Shown here: in pieces, positions 1 through 8,399 of the stretch
Layout of the letters: each line of letters begins with the position of its first letter
Position numbering within the stretch: position 1 is the stretch's first letter
NCBI GenBank assembly: GCA_037625715.1
Contig: JASJHQ010000049.1
Span: forward strand, 1 to 64,000
Source of the DNA: JABAYQ01 sp018608925
GTDB lineage: Bacteria; Bacteroidota; Bacteroidia; Flavobacteriales; UBA7312
Length of the DNA: 64,000 bases
Direction of reading: 5' to 3'
Translations under genes and position numbers: made by a program
Notes under the pieces: generated by a model
Seen by the model: only the letters and a program-made list of their open reading frames with translations
The model's database searches: none
What the model was told of the DNA's origin: nothing

Positions 1-20
1 AATAATAAATTATTTTAATT

Positions 21-188
21 ATGGCAGTATTAAGTTGTCCTGAATGTAAAAAAATGACCCAAAAAGGAGGTTATCAAACTTGGCAAATTGTTGTAGCTAT
101 ATGCTTTTTCCCCTTGGGATTATTGGCGTTATTAGCTGACAAAAAACCAACAGTATGTAATTCATGTGGGCATACGTGGCAAGGATAG
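21..188 (+). CDS. Small zinc-ribbon membrane protein (55 aa)
   Basis: Seen: a 55-residue frame from an ATG at 21 with two Cys pairs, C6-x2-C9 near the start and C46-x2-C49 near the end, flanking one hydrophobic stretch of about 20 residues that holds the motif ICFFPLGLL. This cysteine-knuckle, hydrophobic hairpin, cysteine-knuckle layout recalls LITAF-like proteins, which bind one zinc and dip into the membrane; that likeness is inferred from layout only. The next gene starts 3 bases downstream and repeats the ICFFPxGLL motif, so the two are probably co-transcribed and related in membrane topology. The function is unknown. Confidence 0.6.
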   Translation: MAVLSCPECKKMTQKGGYQTWQIVVAICFFPLGLLALLADKKPTVCNSCGHTWQG

Positions 189-191
189 GCT

Positions 192-521
192 ATGTTCTCA
201 GGTTTTACATCAAAAGAGACATCAACTAAGAGCTTGGATGAACTAAATGAGTTTTTTTATTTTCTGGGAGTTTTAGAATCAGAAAACAATTACCAAAAAA
301 AATTTAAAAAACCCCATACCTTTTACAACCAAACAACAACTGTTGGTCTTCATACAAATTCAGAGAGCAAAACCAGGATTAATTTTTATTACTCTTTTAG
401 TCCTAATTTTCTTTCATGGATATTAGGTATATGTTTTTTTCCATTTGGACTTTTAATTTTTATCATCCCAAATAAGGATAAAGACGAATTTGAACTAATG
501 ATTAATACTCATGAGTTTTAA
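192..521 (+). CDS. Hypothetical membrane-anchored protein with ICFFPFGLL motif (109 aa)
   Basis: Not recognised as a named family. The first about 75 residues are polar with many Asn, Thr and aromatic residues. A hydrophobic segment at about 76-94 (holding ICFFPFGLL) is followed by a short charged tail. The hydrophobic segment closely matches that of the 55-residue protein just upstream, which suggests shared membrane insertion. The last 11 bases overlap the start of the DUF2752-like gene, a sign of translational coupling. No signal peptide or cysteine motif is visible. Confidence 0.5.
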   Translation: MFSGFTSKETSTKSLDELNEFFYFLGVLESENNYQKKFKKPHTFYNQTTTVGLHTNSESKTRINFYYSFSPNFLSWILGICFFPFGLLIFIIPNKDKDEFELMINTHEF

Positions 522-855
522 AAGATTAAATTCCTTCTTGTTGATCTCGTTAATAGTGATATTCATTGAACTAAAAGGTTCTCTCATATTTCACTTTTGT
601 CTTTTTGAACAACTTTTAAACATTCATTGTCCTTTTTGTGGTATGACTAAATCATTTGAAGAAATATTAAATCAAAATTTCTTGGATGCTTTTAAGATTA
701 ACTTTCTTTCGTACGGACTCATATTTTTCTTTTTATTGAAATTTATTTTTGAAATTTTCAAACTTGATACTCATATTCTGAAATTAAATAAAATGTTTAC
801 GTTTTTATGCTTTGTTCAGTTTATTAAATCAAATCTTATTTTAGATACTATTTAA
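511..855 (+). CDS. DUF2752-like membrane protein
   Basis: A 114-residue integral membrane protein with about three hydrophobic helices. Between helices one and two it carries CPFCGMTKSF (residues 40-49), matching the CPxCGxTR/K signature of the DUF2752 family, followed by a segment like the family's L-x-D/N-A-x-x-x-N turn (DAFKINFLSYG). The family's function is not established. It overlaps the preceding gene by 11 bases and looks like the last gene of a three-gene unit that ends at the hairpin near 1013. Confidence 0.6.
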   Translation: MSFKRLNSFLLISLIVIFIELKGSLIFHFCLFEQLLNIHCPFCGMTKSFEEILNQNFLDAFKINFLSYGLIFFFLLKFIFEIFKLDTHILKLNKMFTFLCFVQFIKSNLILDTI

Positions 856-1012
856 AGATTATAGATCCACTTCCTTCACAATTAGAGGAAGTTTACACTC
901 GTTACTTAAGTGTTTTTGAGGAGGGAGAAATGTATATCGTTCAAGGTGAGTGGATCGTCAAAAGAAGATATTGTGTTGCAACTTTGAATAATAGGGGGAG
1001 CAAACCACAAAA
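856..1012. other. Short gap with an orphan reading frame lacking a start
   Basis: The frame running through about 858-1058 on the plus strand stays open for some 65 codons (it can be read as IIDPLPSQLEEVYTRYL and onward) but has no ATG before an internal one at about 929. I do not recognise the product. It may be a remnant of a gene or chance; the terminator hairpin lies inside its last third, which argues against a live gene. Confidence 0.25.
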
Positions 1013-1043
1013 AAGTACTTACAGAAATGTAAGTGCTTTTTTT
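1013..1043 (+). terminator. Rho-independent terminator
   Basis: Ten-base stem AAGTACTTAC / GTAAGTGCTT (one G-U pair) around a six-base loop, followed by a run of seven T. It closes the small-membrane-protein unit at 21-855 and separates it from the convergent DoxX-like genes. Confidence 0.75.
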
Positions 1044-1062
1044 ATTCTGGTATTTTAACTTT

Positions 1063-1407
1063 TTAAAAAAAAGTATTGTAGAAAATAAAAGCGTTTATTA
1101 TTGAATAAAAGACAGAAGGTAGGGTGTAAAGCAATTTGTCTTTTGATTTTATTCTGGTAAATACTGCGGTTAACATCATTATAGTTAACAAAAAAGAAGT
1201 CACGGAAGTGAGCAAAGAAAAGCCTGGAATTAGGCCTATTAGCAAACCAAGTCCGCCAAGTAGCTGGCACCAGCCAAGAAAAACACGCAACTTATCATAG
1301 CCCCATCTGGAATATTCCGAAACCATTCTCTTGGAGTAAAAAGAATTTAATCCATAGAAAATAAAAGAGACTGCCGAAAAGACAATCAAAGCAAGGGCTA
1401 AGTTCAT
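1063..1407 (-). CDS. DoxX-like membrane protein (second of a pair)
   Basis: 114 residues with four predicted membrane helices. The central helix carries RVFLGWCQLLGGLGLLIG, the Gly-rich pattern of the DoxX / DoxX-like superfamily. DoxX proteins are four-helix inner-membrane proteins linked loosely to redox reactions, but the substrate of this branch is unknown. It lies 11 bases after the related 111-residue gene on the same strand, so the two probably form a heteromer or came from a duplication. Confidence 0.7.
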   Translation of the reverse strand: MNLALALIVFSAVSFIFYGLNSFYSKRMVSEYSRWGYDKLRVFLGWCQLLGGLGLLIGLIPGFSLLTSVTSFLLTIMMLTAVFTRIKSKDKLLYTLPSVFYSIINAFIFYNTFF

Positions 1408-1418
1408 TTTCTAAAAAG

Positions 1419-1754
1419 TTAGTAGTTAGAAGAGGCGATAAGTAATGATAGAATTAAAAGCGAAAGAGACGGCATAAATTTCATCCAGTTGTTTTTTACT
1501 TTGAAATGACAAAGCTGTGCGCAAACCATTAAGAATGCCATCGCCATTGAAGCAATAAACAAAAACTCTTGGTGCCATATTCCTAAAATCAGGATTGTTG
1601 CTAAAGAAATTTTAAGAGCGCCTACAAAGTTTCTTAAAAGATTAGAAAGTCCGTATTGCTTAAATTCTAGAACGATATTGTCGTACCTAAAAACCCAAAC
1701 TATTATTACAGAAATTGAAACTATAAGCTGTGCTAAGATTAGAATATTTTCCAT
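1419..1754 (-). CDS. DoxX-like membrane protein (first of a pair)
   Basis: 111 residues, almost entirely hydrophobic, with four helices. LLRNFVGALKISLATILILGIW has the same position and Gly/Leu pattern as the DoxX motif of the downstream partner. There is no signal peptide and there are no obvious catalytic residues. It is the first gene of a two-gene minus-strand unit, with a plausible Flavobacterium-type promoter just upstream. Assignment to the DoxX-like group rests on overall pattern and on the neighbour. Confidence 0.6.
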   Translation of the reverse strand: MENILILAQLIVSISVIIVWVFRYDNIVLEFKQYGLSNLLRNFVGALKISLATILILGIWHQEFLFIASMAMAFLMVCAQLCHFKVKNNWMKFMPSLSLLILSLLIASSNY

Positions 1755-1768
1755 TGTGTTATTTTTTT

Positions 1769-1798
1769 TAAATATAGATATTAAATGTTAACTCACAA
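1769..1798 (-). promoter_or_regulatory. Candidate Bacteroidota promoter for the DoxX-like pair
   Basis: On the minus strand, TTG, then 19 bases, then TATATTTA: close to the TTG-N17-23-TAnnTTTG form, with one mismatch at the last base. It lies 15 bases before the ATG at 1754. Confidence 0.4.
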
Positions 1799-1952
1799 CA
1801 AAAGCGCTAAAATACACTAGAAATAAAAAACTTATTTAGTGAAATTTTTTTTCCGTTGTCCCATTTTTATAAAAAACACAGTAATGTCGTTAAGAAAATA
1901 ATGGGTTTTATTGTTGTTGTTTTATTCTATCTTTATTTTTCTAAATTAAAAA

Positions 1953-3431
1953 ATGTCAATACTTAAAAAAATTGTTAGTCAGTCGGCTATTTATTTTGTT
2001 GGAACTATTTTTTCTGTTCTAGTTGGCTTCTTTTTCAAAGTCTATATTTCAAGCCTTTTAGGCGCTCAAGGATTAGGGTTGTTTGCTCTTGGAGTTTCCT
2101 CTATTTCTATTGCATCCATCTTTTTGACTTGGGGTTACGGAAACGGATTGATTCGTTTTATTTCTAAATACTCCGCTAGCAAAGATTATTCGAGGTTATA
2201 TTTTTACATAAAAAAAACCGTTATAATTAATTTGATAATGGTTGCTTTTTTAAGCTCTATTTACTTTGTGTTTCCAGGGTTTATAGCAAAATATCTACTT
2301 CACTCCCAAGAGATAGCGGAATACCTTCCTTTGTTCGGAATTTTTCTAATTATAAGCAGCTTTCTAAGTATTGGAGACCAAATAATTCGAGGATTTCAAG
2401 AGGTGAAAAAAAGCACTTTGGTACATCATTTTATCCGACTTCCTTTTAAGGTAATAATTGCAGTTGTTCTTATTGGTGGCTATGATCTTTATGGCTATAT
2501 CGTAGCCGAGCTTTTAGGTGGTGCTCTTGCTATTATTTTATTGTTTTTTATTATTAAAAAATTACTTCCTAGTGGACACTCTTTTTTTAAAAATAAAATT
2601 AGACGATCGAATTTAGAAGAAAAAAAATATGCAGGAAATATGCTTGTTATTGAGGTATTGGGAGTGTTGCAAAATCACGGAGAAAAAATAATGTTAGTTT
2701 ATTTTTTAAGCGCTTCTGATCTGGGTATTTATTCTGTTGTTTTAAGTGTTGTGGCTTTTATTCCTACTATATTGGTTTCGGTAAACTCTATTTTTTCGCC
2801 TATAGTTTCTCAGTTTCACGAAAAAAATGAGATGGATAAATTGTCCTATTATTATAAGTTGAGCGCTAAGTATATATTTATTTTGACCTTCCCCCTTATT
2901 GCTTTTCTTGCATTGTATTGTAAAAATGTGCTTCAGTTTTTTGGTCCGGATTTTGAGTTAGGATACCCTTTACTAATTCTAGTAATTATTGGGGAGTTAA
3001 TAAACGTTTCTTTCGGAACTGTTGGCTCAATGTTAAAAATGATGGGATACGATAGTAAAATTAAAAATATTTCGGCAGTTACCTCTATTATAACTTTTGT
3101 TTGTGCATACTTTTTTATTGAATTATTCGGTATTATTGGTATTGGTTTTAGCTATATTTTAAAAAATATTTTATACAACTTATGGTCTAGCATTGTGCTT
3201 TATCAAAAGAACAAAATCAATATTTTTGATGTGAATTATTTTAAATCTATAAGCTTGTTTTTTGGTGCTTTTACCCTTTGTTATTTCTTTTTGATTTTCA
3301 ATAATTTAAGTGCTATTCAAATTATATTAGGAATCGGATTTTACTATGCTGGATTTTTACTTTTATGGTATGCTGTTTTAGGGAAAAAAGAGCTTCCTCA
3401 AATAATAGAATTATTAAAAAATGATAAGTAA
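1953..3431 (+). CDS. Wzx/MATE-type polysaccharide flippase
   Basis: 492 residues with about 12-14 hydrophobic helices, beginning with the pattern common to lipopolysaccharide and O-antigen flippases (SQSAIYFVGTIFSVLVGF; positions 9-26). Members move undecaprenyl-linked sugar units across the inner membrane. Its last 11 bases overlap the sulfotransferase gene (stop TAA inside ATGATAAGTAA), so the two are very likely co-translated. This suggests export of a surface glycan that is sulfated, which is an inference. A second flippase of this superfamily lies at 34.6 kb. The specific substrate cannot be told from sequence. Confidence 0.85.
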   Translation: MSILKKIVSQSAIYFVGTIFSVLVGFFFKVYISSLLGAQGLGLFALGVSSISIASIFLTWGYGNGLIRFISKYSASKDYSRLYFYIKKTVIINLIMVAFLSSIYFVFPGFIAKYLLHSQEIAEYLPLFGIFLIISSFLSIGDQIIRGFQEVKKSTLVHHFIRLPFKVIIAVVLIGGYDLYGYIVAELLGGALAIILLFFIIKKLLPSGHSFFKNKIRRSNLEEKKYAGNMLVIEVLGVLQNHGEKIMLVYFLSASDLGIYSVVLSVVAFIPTILVSVNSIFSPIVSQFHEKNEMDKLSYYYKLSAKYIFILTFPLIAFLALYCKNVLQFFGPDFELGYPLLILVIIGELINVSFGTVGSMLKMMGYDSKIKNISAVTSIITFVCAYFFIELFGIIGIGFSYILKNILYNLWSSIVLYQKNKINIFDVNYFKSISLFFGAFTLCYFFLIFNNLSAIQIILGIGFYYAGFLLLWYAVLGKKELPQIIELLKNDK

Positions 3432-4077
3432 GTTTCTTTATTTATATCAGCAAAAAAGATTGTTAAAAAGCAAAGATAAAAATGCTTTAAAAACGTTTGA
3501 TAAAAACAAAACTATCTTTTTTCATATTCCTAAAACGGGAGGAAATTCTATTTATGAAAGCTTGTTCGAGAAAGAACAATGGGGACATAGAGACGTTGCT
3601 TATTATCGGTTTGTTTTTGGTCAAAAAAGGTTTGAAGCCTATTTTAAATTTTGCTTTGTAAGAAATCCGTTTGATCGTTTGTACTCTGCTTATTGTTTTT
3701 TAAAAAAAGGGGGAATGAACCAAGGTGATCAGGATTTTAACTCTACATATTTGAGTGAATACAGCTCTTTTGAAGATTTTGTACTAAACGGATTGCACAA
3801 AAAAGAAATTATAAATTGGGTACACTTTAAGCCCCAATGCTCATTCCTTAAAAATAAAAAAGGACAATTAGAAGTAGACTTTGTAGGTAAATTAGAAAAT
3901 ATTGAAAGTGACTTTAATAAACTAAAAAGCCTATTAAAAAAGGAAAATAGCATACTTACTCACTTAAATAAAAGTAAAAAAGAAACTATTGTGGTGAGCG
4001 ATTCTTGTAAAAAAATCATTGAAACGGTCTATCAGGAAGATTTTAGCTTGTTTTATCCGGAACTACTTATTCCTTAA
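3421..4077 (+). CDS. Sulfotransferase family 2-like protein
   Basis: 218 residues. Residues 34-43 (FHIPKTGGNS) form the 5'-phosphosulfate-binding loop and 80-91 (VRNPFDRLYSAY) the 3'-phosphate-binding segment that grip the donor PAPS in carbohydrate sulfotransferases of the Sulfotransfer_2 class. There is no signal peptide, so action in the cytoplasm on a lipid-linked glycan before flipping is plausible. The gene overlaps the upstream flippase by 11 bases. Its last 15 bases overlap, tail to tail, a small gene on the opposite strand. Acceptor unknown. Confidence 0.8.
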   Translation: MISKFLYLYQQKRLLKSKDKNALKTFDKNKTIFFHIPKTGGNSIYESLFEKEQWGHRDVAYYRFVFGQKRFEAYFKFCFVRNPFDRLYSAYCFLKKGGMNQGDQDFNSTYLSEYSSFEDFVLNGLHKKEIINWVHFKPQCSFLKNKKGQLEVDFVGKLENIESDFNKLKSLLKKENSILTHLNKSKKETIVVSDSCKKIIETVYQEDFSLFYPELLIP

Positions 4078-4227
4078 AAGCTTGTCTATACCCAACCAAA
4101 TTAAAATAACTGGCCAGTAAACTTTTATTATTTCTACTAAGGATACATCTAGTAATCCTAAGTTATTTAGTAAAAAAATCAATCCTATTAAAATTAATAA
4201 AATTCCTATAAATATTCCGTTTTTCAT
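4063..4227 (-). CDS. Small LiaF/DUF5668-like membrane protein (54 aa)
   Basis: An ATG at 4227 opens a 54-residue frame ending in TAG at 4063. It encodes two hydrophobic helices with the pattern G-x-LLILIGLIFLLNNLGLL, a short loop, then YWPVILIWLGIDKL. This is the repeated unit of DUF5668 / LiaI-LiaF-type transmembrane domains (a helix, a conserved WP, a second helix). The frame would be missed by a usual length cut-off. It overlaps the 3' end of the sulfotransferase gene by 15 bases. Function unknown; proteins of this type often work in envelope-stress sensing. Confidence 0.6.
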   Translation of the reverse strand: MKNGIFIGILLILIGLIFLLNNLGLLDVSLVEIIKVYWPVILIWLGIDKLLRNK

Positions 4228-4331
4228 AATCTAGTGGGTATGTCTATTATCTTATACTAATTAACAATATTATATTAAAAGCTATTAATTAGAAACGAAT
4301 ACTTAGCTTTATTTATTATTACATTCGTATC

Positions 4332-6452
4332 ATGTCGAAGAAAAAGAAAAAACGCTCAATTAGTAAAGGGCCGTTAAAATCAGAATTATTAAGAGTTTTT
4401 CGTCAATCTCCTAAAAAATCTTTTAACTACAAACAATTAGCTAAAGCCATTACTCTAGGAAGTGATGAAAGCTATAGCTTAATAAATGTTACTCTTGCTG
4501 AGTTAGAAAAAGAAGAAAAATTAATAGAGATTGGTAGAGGAAAATATAAATTCAGACCAATAAAAGAAGTTCCTTTAGAAGGAATTGTTGACGTTACAAC
4601 AAGCGGAAATGCTTATGTAACCGTCGAAAACTTTGAAGAAGATGTTTTTATTCATAAAAAACATGTTAAAAATGTAGTTACTGGTGACACTGTTGCTATA
4701 TCTATATTTTCGAAATTTAAGAAAAATAAAAAAGAAGGTGAAATAATTGATGTTTTAGAACATCGAACAAAACGATTTGTTGGTATTGTAGAAATGGGTG
4801 AAAACTCTGCTTTCATAATTGTTCAAAGTTTAAAGGTTCATTTTGATATATTTCTTCCTAAAAAAGAATGTAAGGATATAAAAGACGGTCAGAAAGTGGT
4901 TGTGGAAGTACAAGATTGGGGCGATGGAAAAAATAGTCCTAGCGCTGTAGTTGTAGAAATTTTAGGATATCCAGGAGAGCATAATGTAGAAATACATTCG
5001 ATTTTAGCCGAATATAATTTACCACATAATTTTGATCCTGAACTAGAGGATTACGCTAAATCTATTTCTTCCGAAATAAGTGAAGAGGAAATAAATAAAA
5101 GAAGAGATTTTAGAAAAATTACCACCTTTACCATTGATCCTCATGATGCTAAAGACTTTGATGATGCGTTATCTATCGAAGAAATTTCTAAAGATGTGTG
5201 GGAAATAGGAATCCATATTGCTGATGTGAGTCATTATATAAACGATAATGATAAAATAGACTTAGAAGCAAAAGAAAGAGCTACTTCTGTTTATTTGGTA
5301 GATAGAGTTGTTCCTATGCTTCCTGAAGTATTATCTAATCAATTGTGTTCTTTAAGAGCAAATGAAGAAAAATTATGTTTTTCTGCAGTATTTCAAATAA
5401 ATAAAGAAGGTAAAATATCCAACGAATGGTTTGGTAAAACAATTATTAATTCGGACCACCGATTTACTTACGAAGATGCTCAAGAAGTTATAGAAAACAA
5501 ACAAGGAAAATATTCTTCTGAGTTATCTATCATGAATAGTATAGCTAAAATATTAAGAGAAAAAAGAATGAAATCTGGTGCTTTCTCATTCGAAAGATCA
5601 GAAACAAAATTTAATATTGACAAAGATGGAAACCCTCTATCTATCTATTTTAAAACAAGTAAAGAAGCTCATAAATTAATTGAAGAATTTATGTTGTTAG
5701 CTAATAGAAAAGTTGCAGAATTTATTGCTAAGAAAAATCTTACGTTTGTATACAGAATTCATGATTCTCCTGATCCTGAAAAATTACAGACATTTAATGT
5801 TCTTCTTAAAAAGTTTGGTTACCACATACAAACCGAAAATAAAAACTCTATTTCTTCTTCTATGAATAGTCTTCTAAAAGAAGTGCAAGGGAAAGATGAA
5901 TCTAATATGATTGAAACTTTAGCTATACGTACTATGGCTAAAGCGGTTTACACAACAGAAAATATAGGACATTACGGTTTAGCTTTTAACCATTATACTC
6001 ACTTTACAAGCCCTATTAGAAGATATCCTGACGTTATGGTACATCGTTTACTATTTCATTACTTAAACAAAGGCGCAGCTAGTAAATCAGCAACTATAGA
6101 GAACCAATGCAAGCACTCCTCAGAAAGAGAAATTATAGCATCTAAAGCAGAAAGAGCATCTATTAAATACATGCAAGCTAAATATATGTCTTCCAAAATT
6201 GGAGAAATATTTGACGGTATAGTTTCTGGTGTTACAGATTTCGGAATTTTTGTTGAAGTTAATAATACCGGTTGTGAAGGATTAATTAGAATGCGAGATA
6301 TACCAGGAGACTTTTATACATTTAAAGAAGCAGATTATTGTGCTCAAGGTCATAACACTAAAAAAAGATATTACTTAGGAGATAAGCTTAGAGTTAAAAT
6401 TAAGAACGTTAATTTAGAAAGAAAAGAAATAGATTTAGTTATTCTTATATAA
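4332..6452 (+). CDS. rnr: Ribonuclease R
   Basis: 706 residues, normal for RNase R, the processive 3'-to-5' exoribonuclease that degrades structured RNA. Order: a Lys-rich start, a winged-helix-like segment (about 12-75), cold-shock-type OB folds (about 80-215), the RNB catalytic domain with the metal-binding Asp cluster DPHDAKDFDDAL at 269-280, and a C-terminal S1 domain (about 620-706, IFDGIVSGVTDFGIFVEV). It is followed by an unusually long AT-rich gap. All catalytic Asp residues of the RNB motif are present. Confidence 0.95.
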   Translation: MSKKKKKRSISKGPLKSELLRVFRQSPKKSFNYKQLAKAITLGSDESYSLINVTLAELEKEEKLIEIGRGKYKFRPIKEVPLEGIVDVTTSGNAYVTVENFEEDVFIHKKHVKNVVTGDTVAISIFSKFKKNKKEGEIIDVLEHRTKRFVGIVEMGENSAFIIVQSLKVHFDIFLPKKECKDIKDGQKVVVEVQDWGDGKNSPSAVVVEILGYPGEHNVEIHSILAEYNLPHNFDPELEDYAKSISSEISEEEINKRRDFRKITTFTIDPHDAKDFDDALSIEEISKDVWEIGIHIADVSHYINDNDKIDLEAKERATSVYLVDRVVPMLPEVLSNQLCSLRANEEKLCFSAVFQINKEGKISNEWFGKTIINSDHRFTYEDAQEVIENKQGKYSSELSIMNSIAKILREKRMKSGAFSFERSETKFNIDKDGNPLSIYFKTSKEAHKLIEEFMLLANRKVAEFIAKKNLTFVYRIHDSPDPEKLQTFNVLLKKFGYHIQTENKNSISSSMNSLLKEVQGKDESNMIETLAIRTMAKAVYTTENIGHYGLAFNHYTHFTSPIRRYPDVMVHRLLFHYLNKGAASKSATIENQCKHSSEREIIASKAERASIKYMQAKYMSSKIGEIFDGIVSGVTDFGIFVEVNNTGCEGLIRMRDIPGDFYTFKEADYCAQGHNTKKRYYLGDKLRVKIKNVNLERKEIDLVILI

Positions 6453-6906
6453 TATATATTCTTTTAATTCTTAATTAAATATAATGATTATGATAGGCTG
6501 TTAACTCGGTTAATAACAATAAAGATATTTTATTGCTTATGTGTGTTACTAAACATTTATAACAATCAGTTAACAAAAAACTATTATTTAATTATTTGAT
6601 AATCAATTAATTATATATTCAATTAACAAAATTGACAATCTTGTTAATATAGATACTAACCACCAATTGCTTATAAATTTATAGTAGATTTTCTATTTAA
6701 TTTGTTAGTTACCCTTTCATAAATTGTTATTTAGTTTTGTTTAAAATTGATTGTTATTTATATAATTTTTACAACCACAATAATTAGTTGAATAATCAAC
6801 AATAACTTTTAAAAGTTACTAACCTCAATTAACAATTACATTATTATTTTTGTTAAGAATTGTAATCAGAGTAAGTTTATTTATAAACACCATATTTAAT
6901 AAGGTA
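6453..6906. other. Long AT-rich intergenic region with repeated short motifs
   Basis: 454 bases between rnr and rpiB, extremely AT-rich, with no supported gene. It holds many GTTAA/TTAAC words on both strands and three near-identical 11-mers: TGTTACTAAAC (6544), AGATACTAACC (6651) and AGTTACTAACC (6814). A partial inverted match lies at 6704. No consensus DnaA box (TTATCCACA), terminator or tRNA was seen. It could be a regulatory region, a protein-binding array or an unwinding region. Confidence 0.4.
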
Positions 6907-7347
6907 ATGGACATAAAAAATATAGGAATAGCATGCGATCATGCTGGGTTTGAGTATAAAGAAGAAGTAGTTAAATACTTAACTAATAAAGGTTTAGAAG
7001 TTCAAGACTTTGGATGTTATAGCGATGAAAGCGTTGATTATCCTGATTTAGCCCATCAATTATCAAAAAAAATTAACGATGGTGATTTAGAGTTAGGAAT
7101 TCAGTTTTGTGGTTCTGGTAATGGTATTAATATGTCAGCAAACAAACACCAAGGAGTTCGTTCTGCTTTATGCTGGCAAGAAGATATTGCTCAATTAGCT
7201 AGGTTACACAACAATGCTAATATTTGTACTATGCCTGCTCGTTTTATTTCTTTAGAAAAAGCATTAAAAATTATTGATATTTTTCTTGCTACAGAATTTG
7301 AAGGAGGAAGACACCAACGTAGAGTAGATAAAATAGCTGCTTGTTAA
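6907..7347 (+). CDS. rpiB: Ribose-5-phosphate isomerase B
   Basis: 146 residues from the ATG at 6907, the length usual for RpiB; an upstream TTG in frame at 6850 is less likely. RpiB interconverts ribose 5-phosphate and ribulose 5-phosphate in the pentose phosphate pathway. Diagnostic segments are ACDHAGFEYK near the start, the active-site-bearing stretch FCGSGNGINMSANK and a late NICTMPARF segment. The Cys of FCGSG matches the catalytic Cys of the family. The next gene starts 11 bases downstream, so the two may be co-transcribed. Confidence 0.93.
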   Translation: MDIKNIGIACDHAGFEYKEEVVKYLTNKGLEVQDFGCYSDESVDYPDLAHQLSKKINDGDLELGIQFCGSGNGINMSANKHQGVRSALCWQEDIAQLARLHNNANICTMPARFISLEKALKIIDIFLATEFEGGRHQRRVDKIAAC

Positions 7348-7358
7348 ATTATAAAAAA

Positions 7359-8399
7359 ATGAGAAAATTATCTTTATTATTTTTGTTAGTTCCCTTTGTT
7401 ACTTTTTCACAAGTAATAAATATTAACCAAGACAACACCAATTTAAAGTTTGCTAACTCTATTAATGTTGAGGACTTAAAAACCCACCTTTATACCTTAG
7501 CCAGCGACTCTATGCAAGGAAGAGAAACGGGTACTATAGGCCAGCAAATGGCAGCAGAATATATTGCCAATCATTTTAGAAAACTGGGAATACCGCCTTA
7601 TAAAAGAAAAACATATTACCAAGAATTTACAGTTAAGTCAAAAAGACATTCTTGTAAATGCAGCACTTGTGATGCTGACGCTATAAGTAAAAGAAAAAAC
7701 CCTTCCGAAATTAGTGGAGAAAATGTTCTAGGGTTTATTGAAGGAACAGATTTAAAAAAGGAAATTATCGTAATAACTGCTCATTACGATCACCTAGGAA
7801 CTCACGATGGTGAAATTTTTAATGGCGCAGATGACGATGCTTCTGGTACGAGTGCAGCATTAGAAATTGCTCAAGCCTTTATGGACGCTAAAAATAGCGG
7901 ACACGGCCCAAGAAGAAGTATTTTAATAATGGCTGTTTCTGGAGAAGAAAAAGGATTATTAGGATCTAAATACTATACCGACAACCCTATTTATCCTTTA
8001 AAAAATACTATCACCAATTTAAATATTGACATGATAGGACGAATAGACGAATTTCATGAAGACCCTAATTATGTTTATCTAATAGGTTCCGATAAATTAA
8101 GCGCCGATTTACATAATATTAGCGAAGAAGTAAACAATAAATATTATAATATAGAGCTAGATTATACCTTTAATTCAGAGGATGATCCTAATAGATATTA
8201 TTACAGATCGGATCATTATAATTTTGCCAAGAACAACATTCCTGTTATATTTTATTTTAACGGAATTCATGCTGATTACCACCAACCATCCGATACCCCA
8301 GATAAAATTAATTACGAAAAGGTAGAAAAAATTACACGCCTTGTCTTTCTTACCGCTTGGGAATTAGCAAATAGAGACGAAAGGCCAAAATTGGATTAA
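7359..8399 (+). CDS. Secreted M28-family metallopeptidase
   Basis: 346 residues from the ATG at 7359. A signal peptide (about 1-18) ends before QV, so the protein is exported. The two-zinc aminopeptidase core of family M28 is intact: H142 in AHYDHLG, D158 in GADDDASG, the catalytic and ligand Glu pair at 196-197 in SGEEKG, D224 in NIDMIG and H308 in HADYHQPSDT. A compact CKCSTC cluster at 99-104, inserted before the core, is unusual. The last 4 bases overlap the convergent propeller gene. Likely role: processing peptides in the periplasm or outside; no T9SS tail is present. Confidence 0.88.
   Translation: MRKLSLLFLLVPFVTFSQVININQDNTNLKFANSINVEDLKTHLYTLASDSMQGRETGTIGQQMAAEYIANHFRKLGIPPYKRKTYYQEFTVKSKRHSCKCSTCDADAISKRKNPSEISGENVLGFIEGTDLKKEIIVITAHYDHLGTHDGEIFNGADDDASGTSAALEIAQAFMDAKNSGHGPRRSILIMAVSGEEKGLLGSKYYTDNPIYPLKNTITNLNIDMIGRIDEFHEDPNYVYLIGSDKLSADLHNISEEVNNKYYNIELDYTFNSEDDPNRYYYRSDHYNFAKNNIPVIFYFNGIHADYHQPSDTPDKINYEKVEKITRLVFLTAWELANRDERPKLD

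Noticed and set aside
6453..6906. Replication origin call
   Set aside because: No consensus DnaA box was found and gene direction does not switch here; reported only as a repeat-bearing gap.
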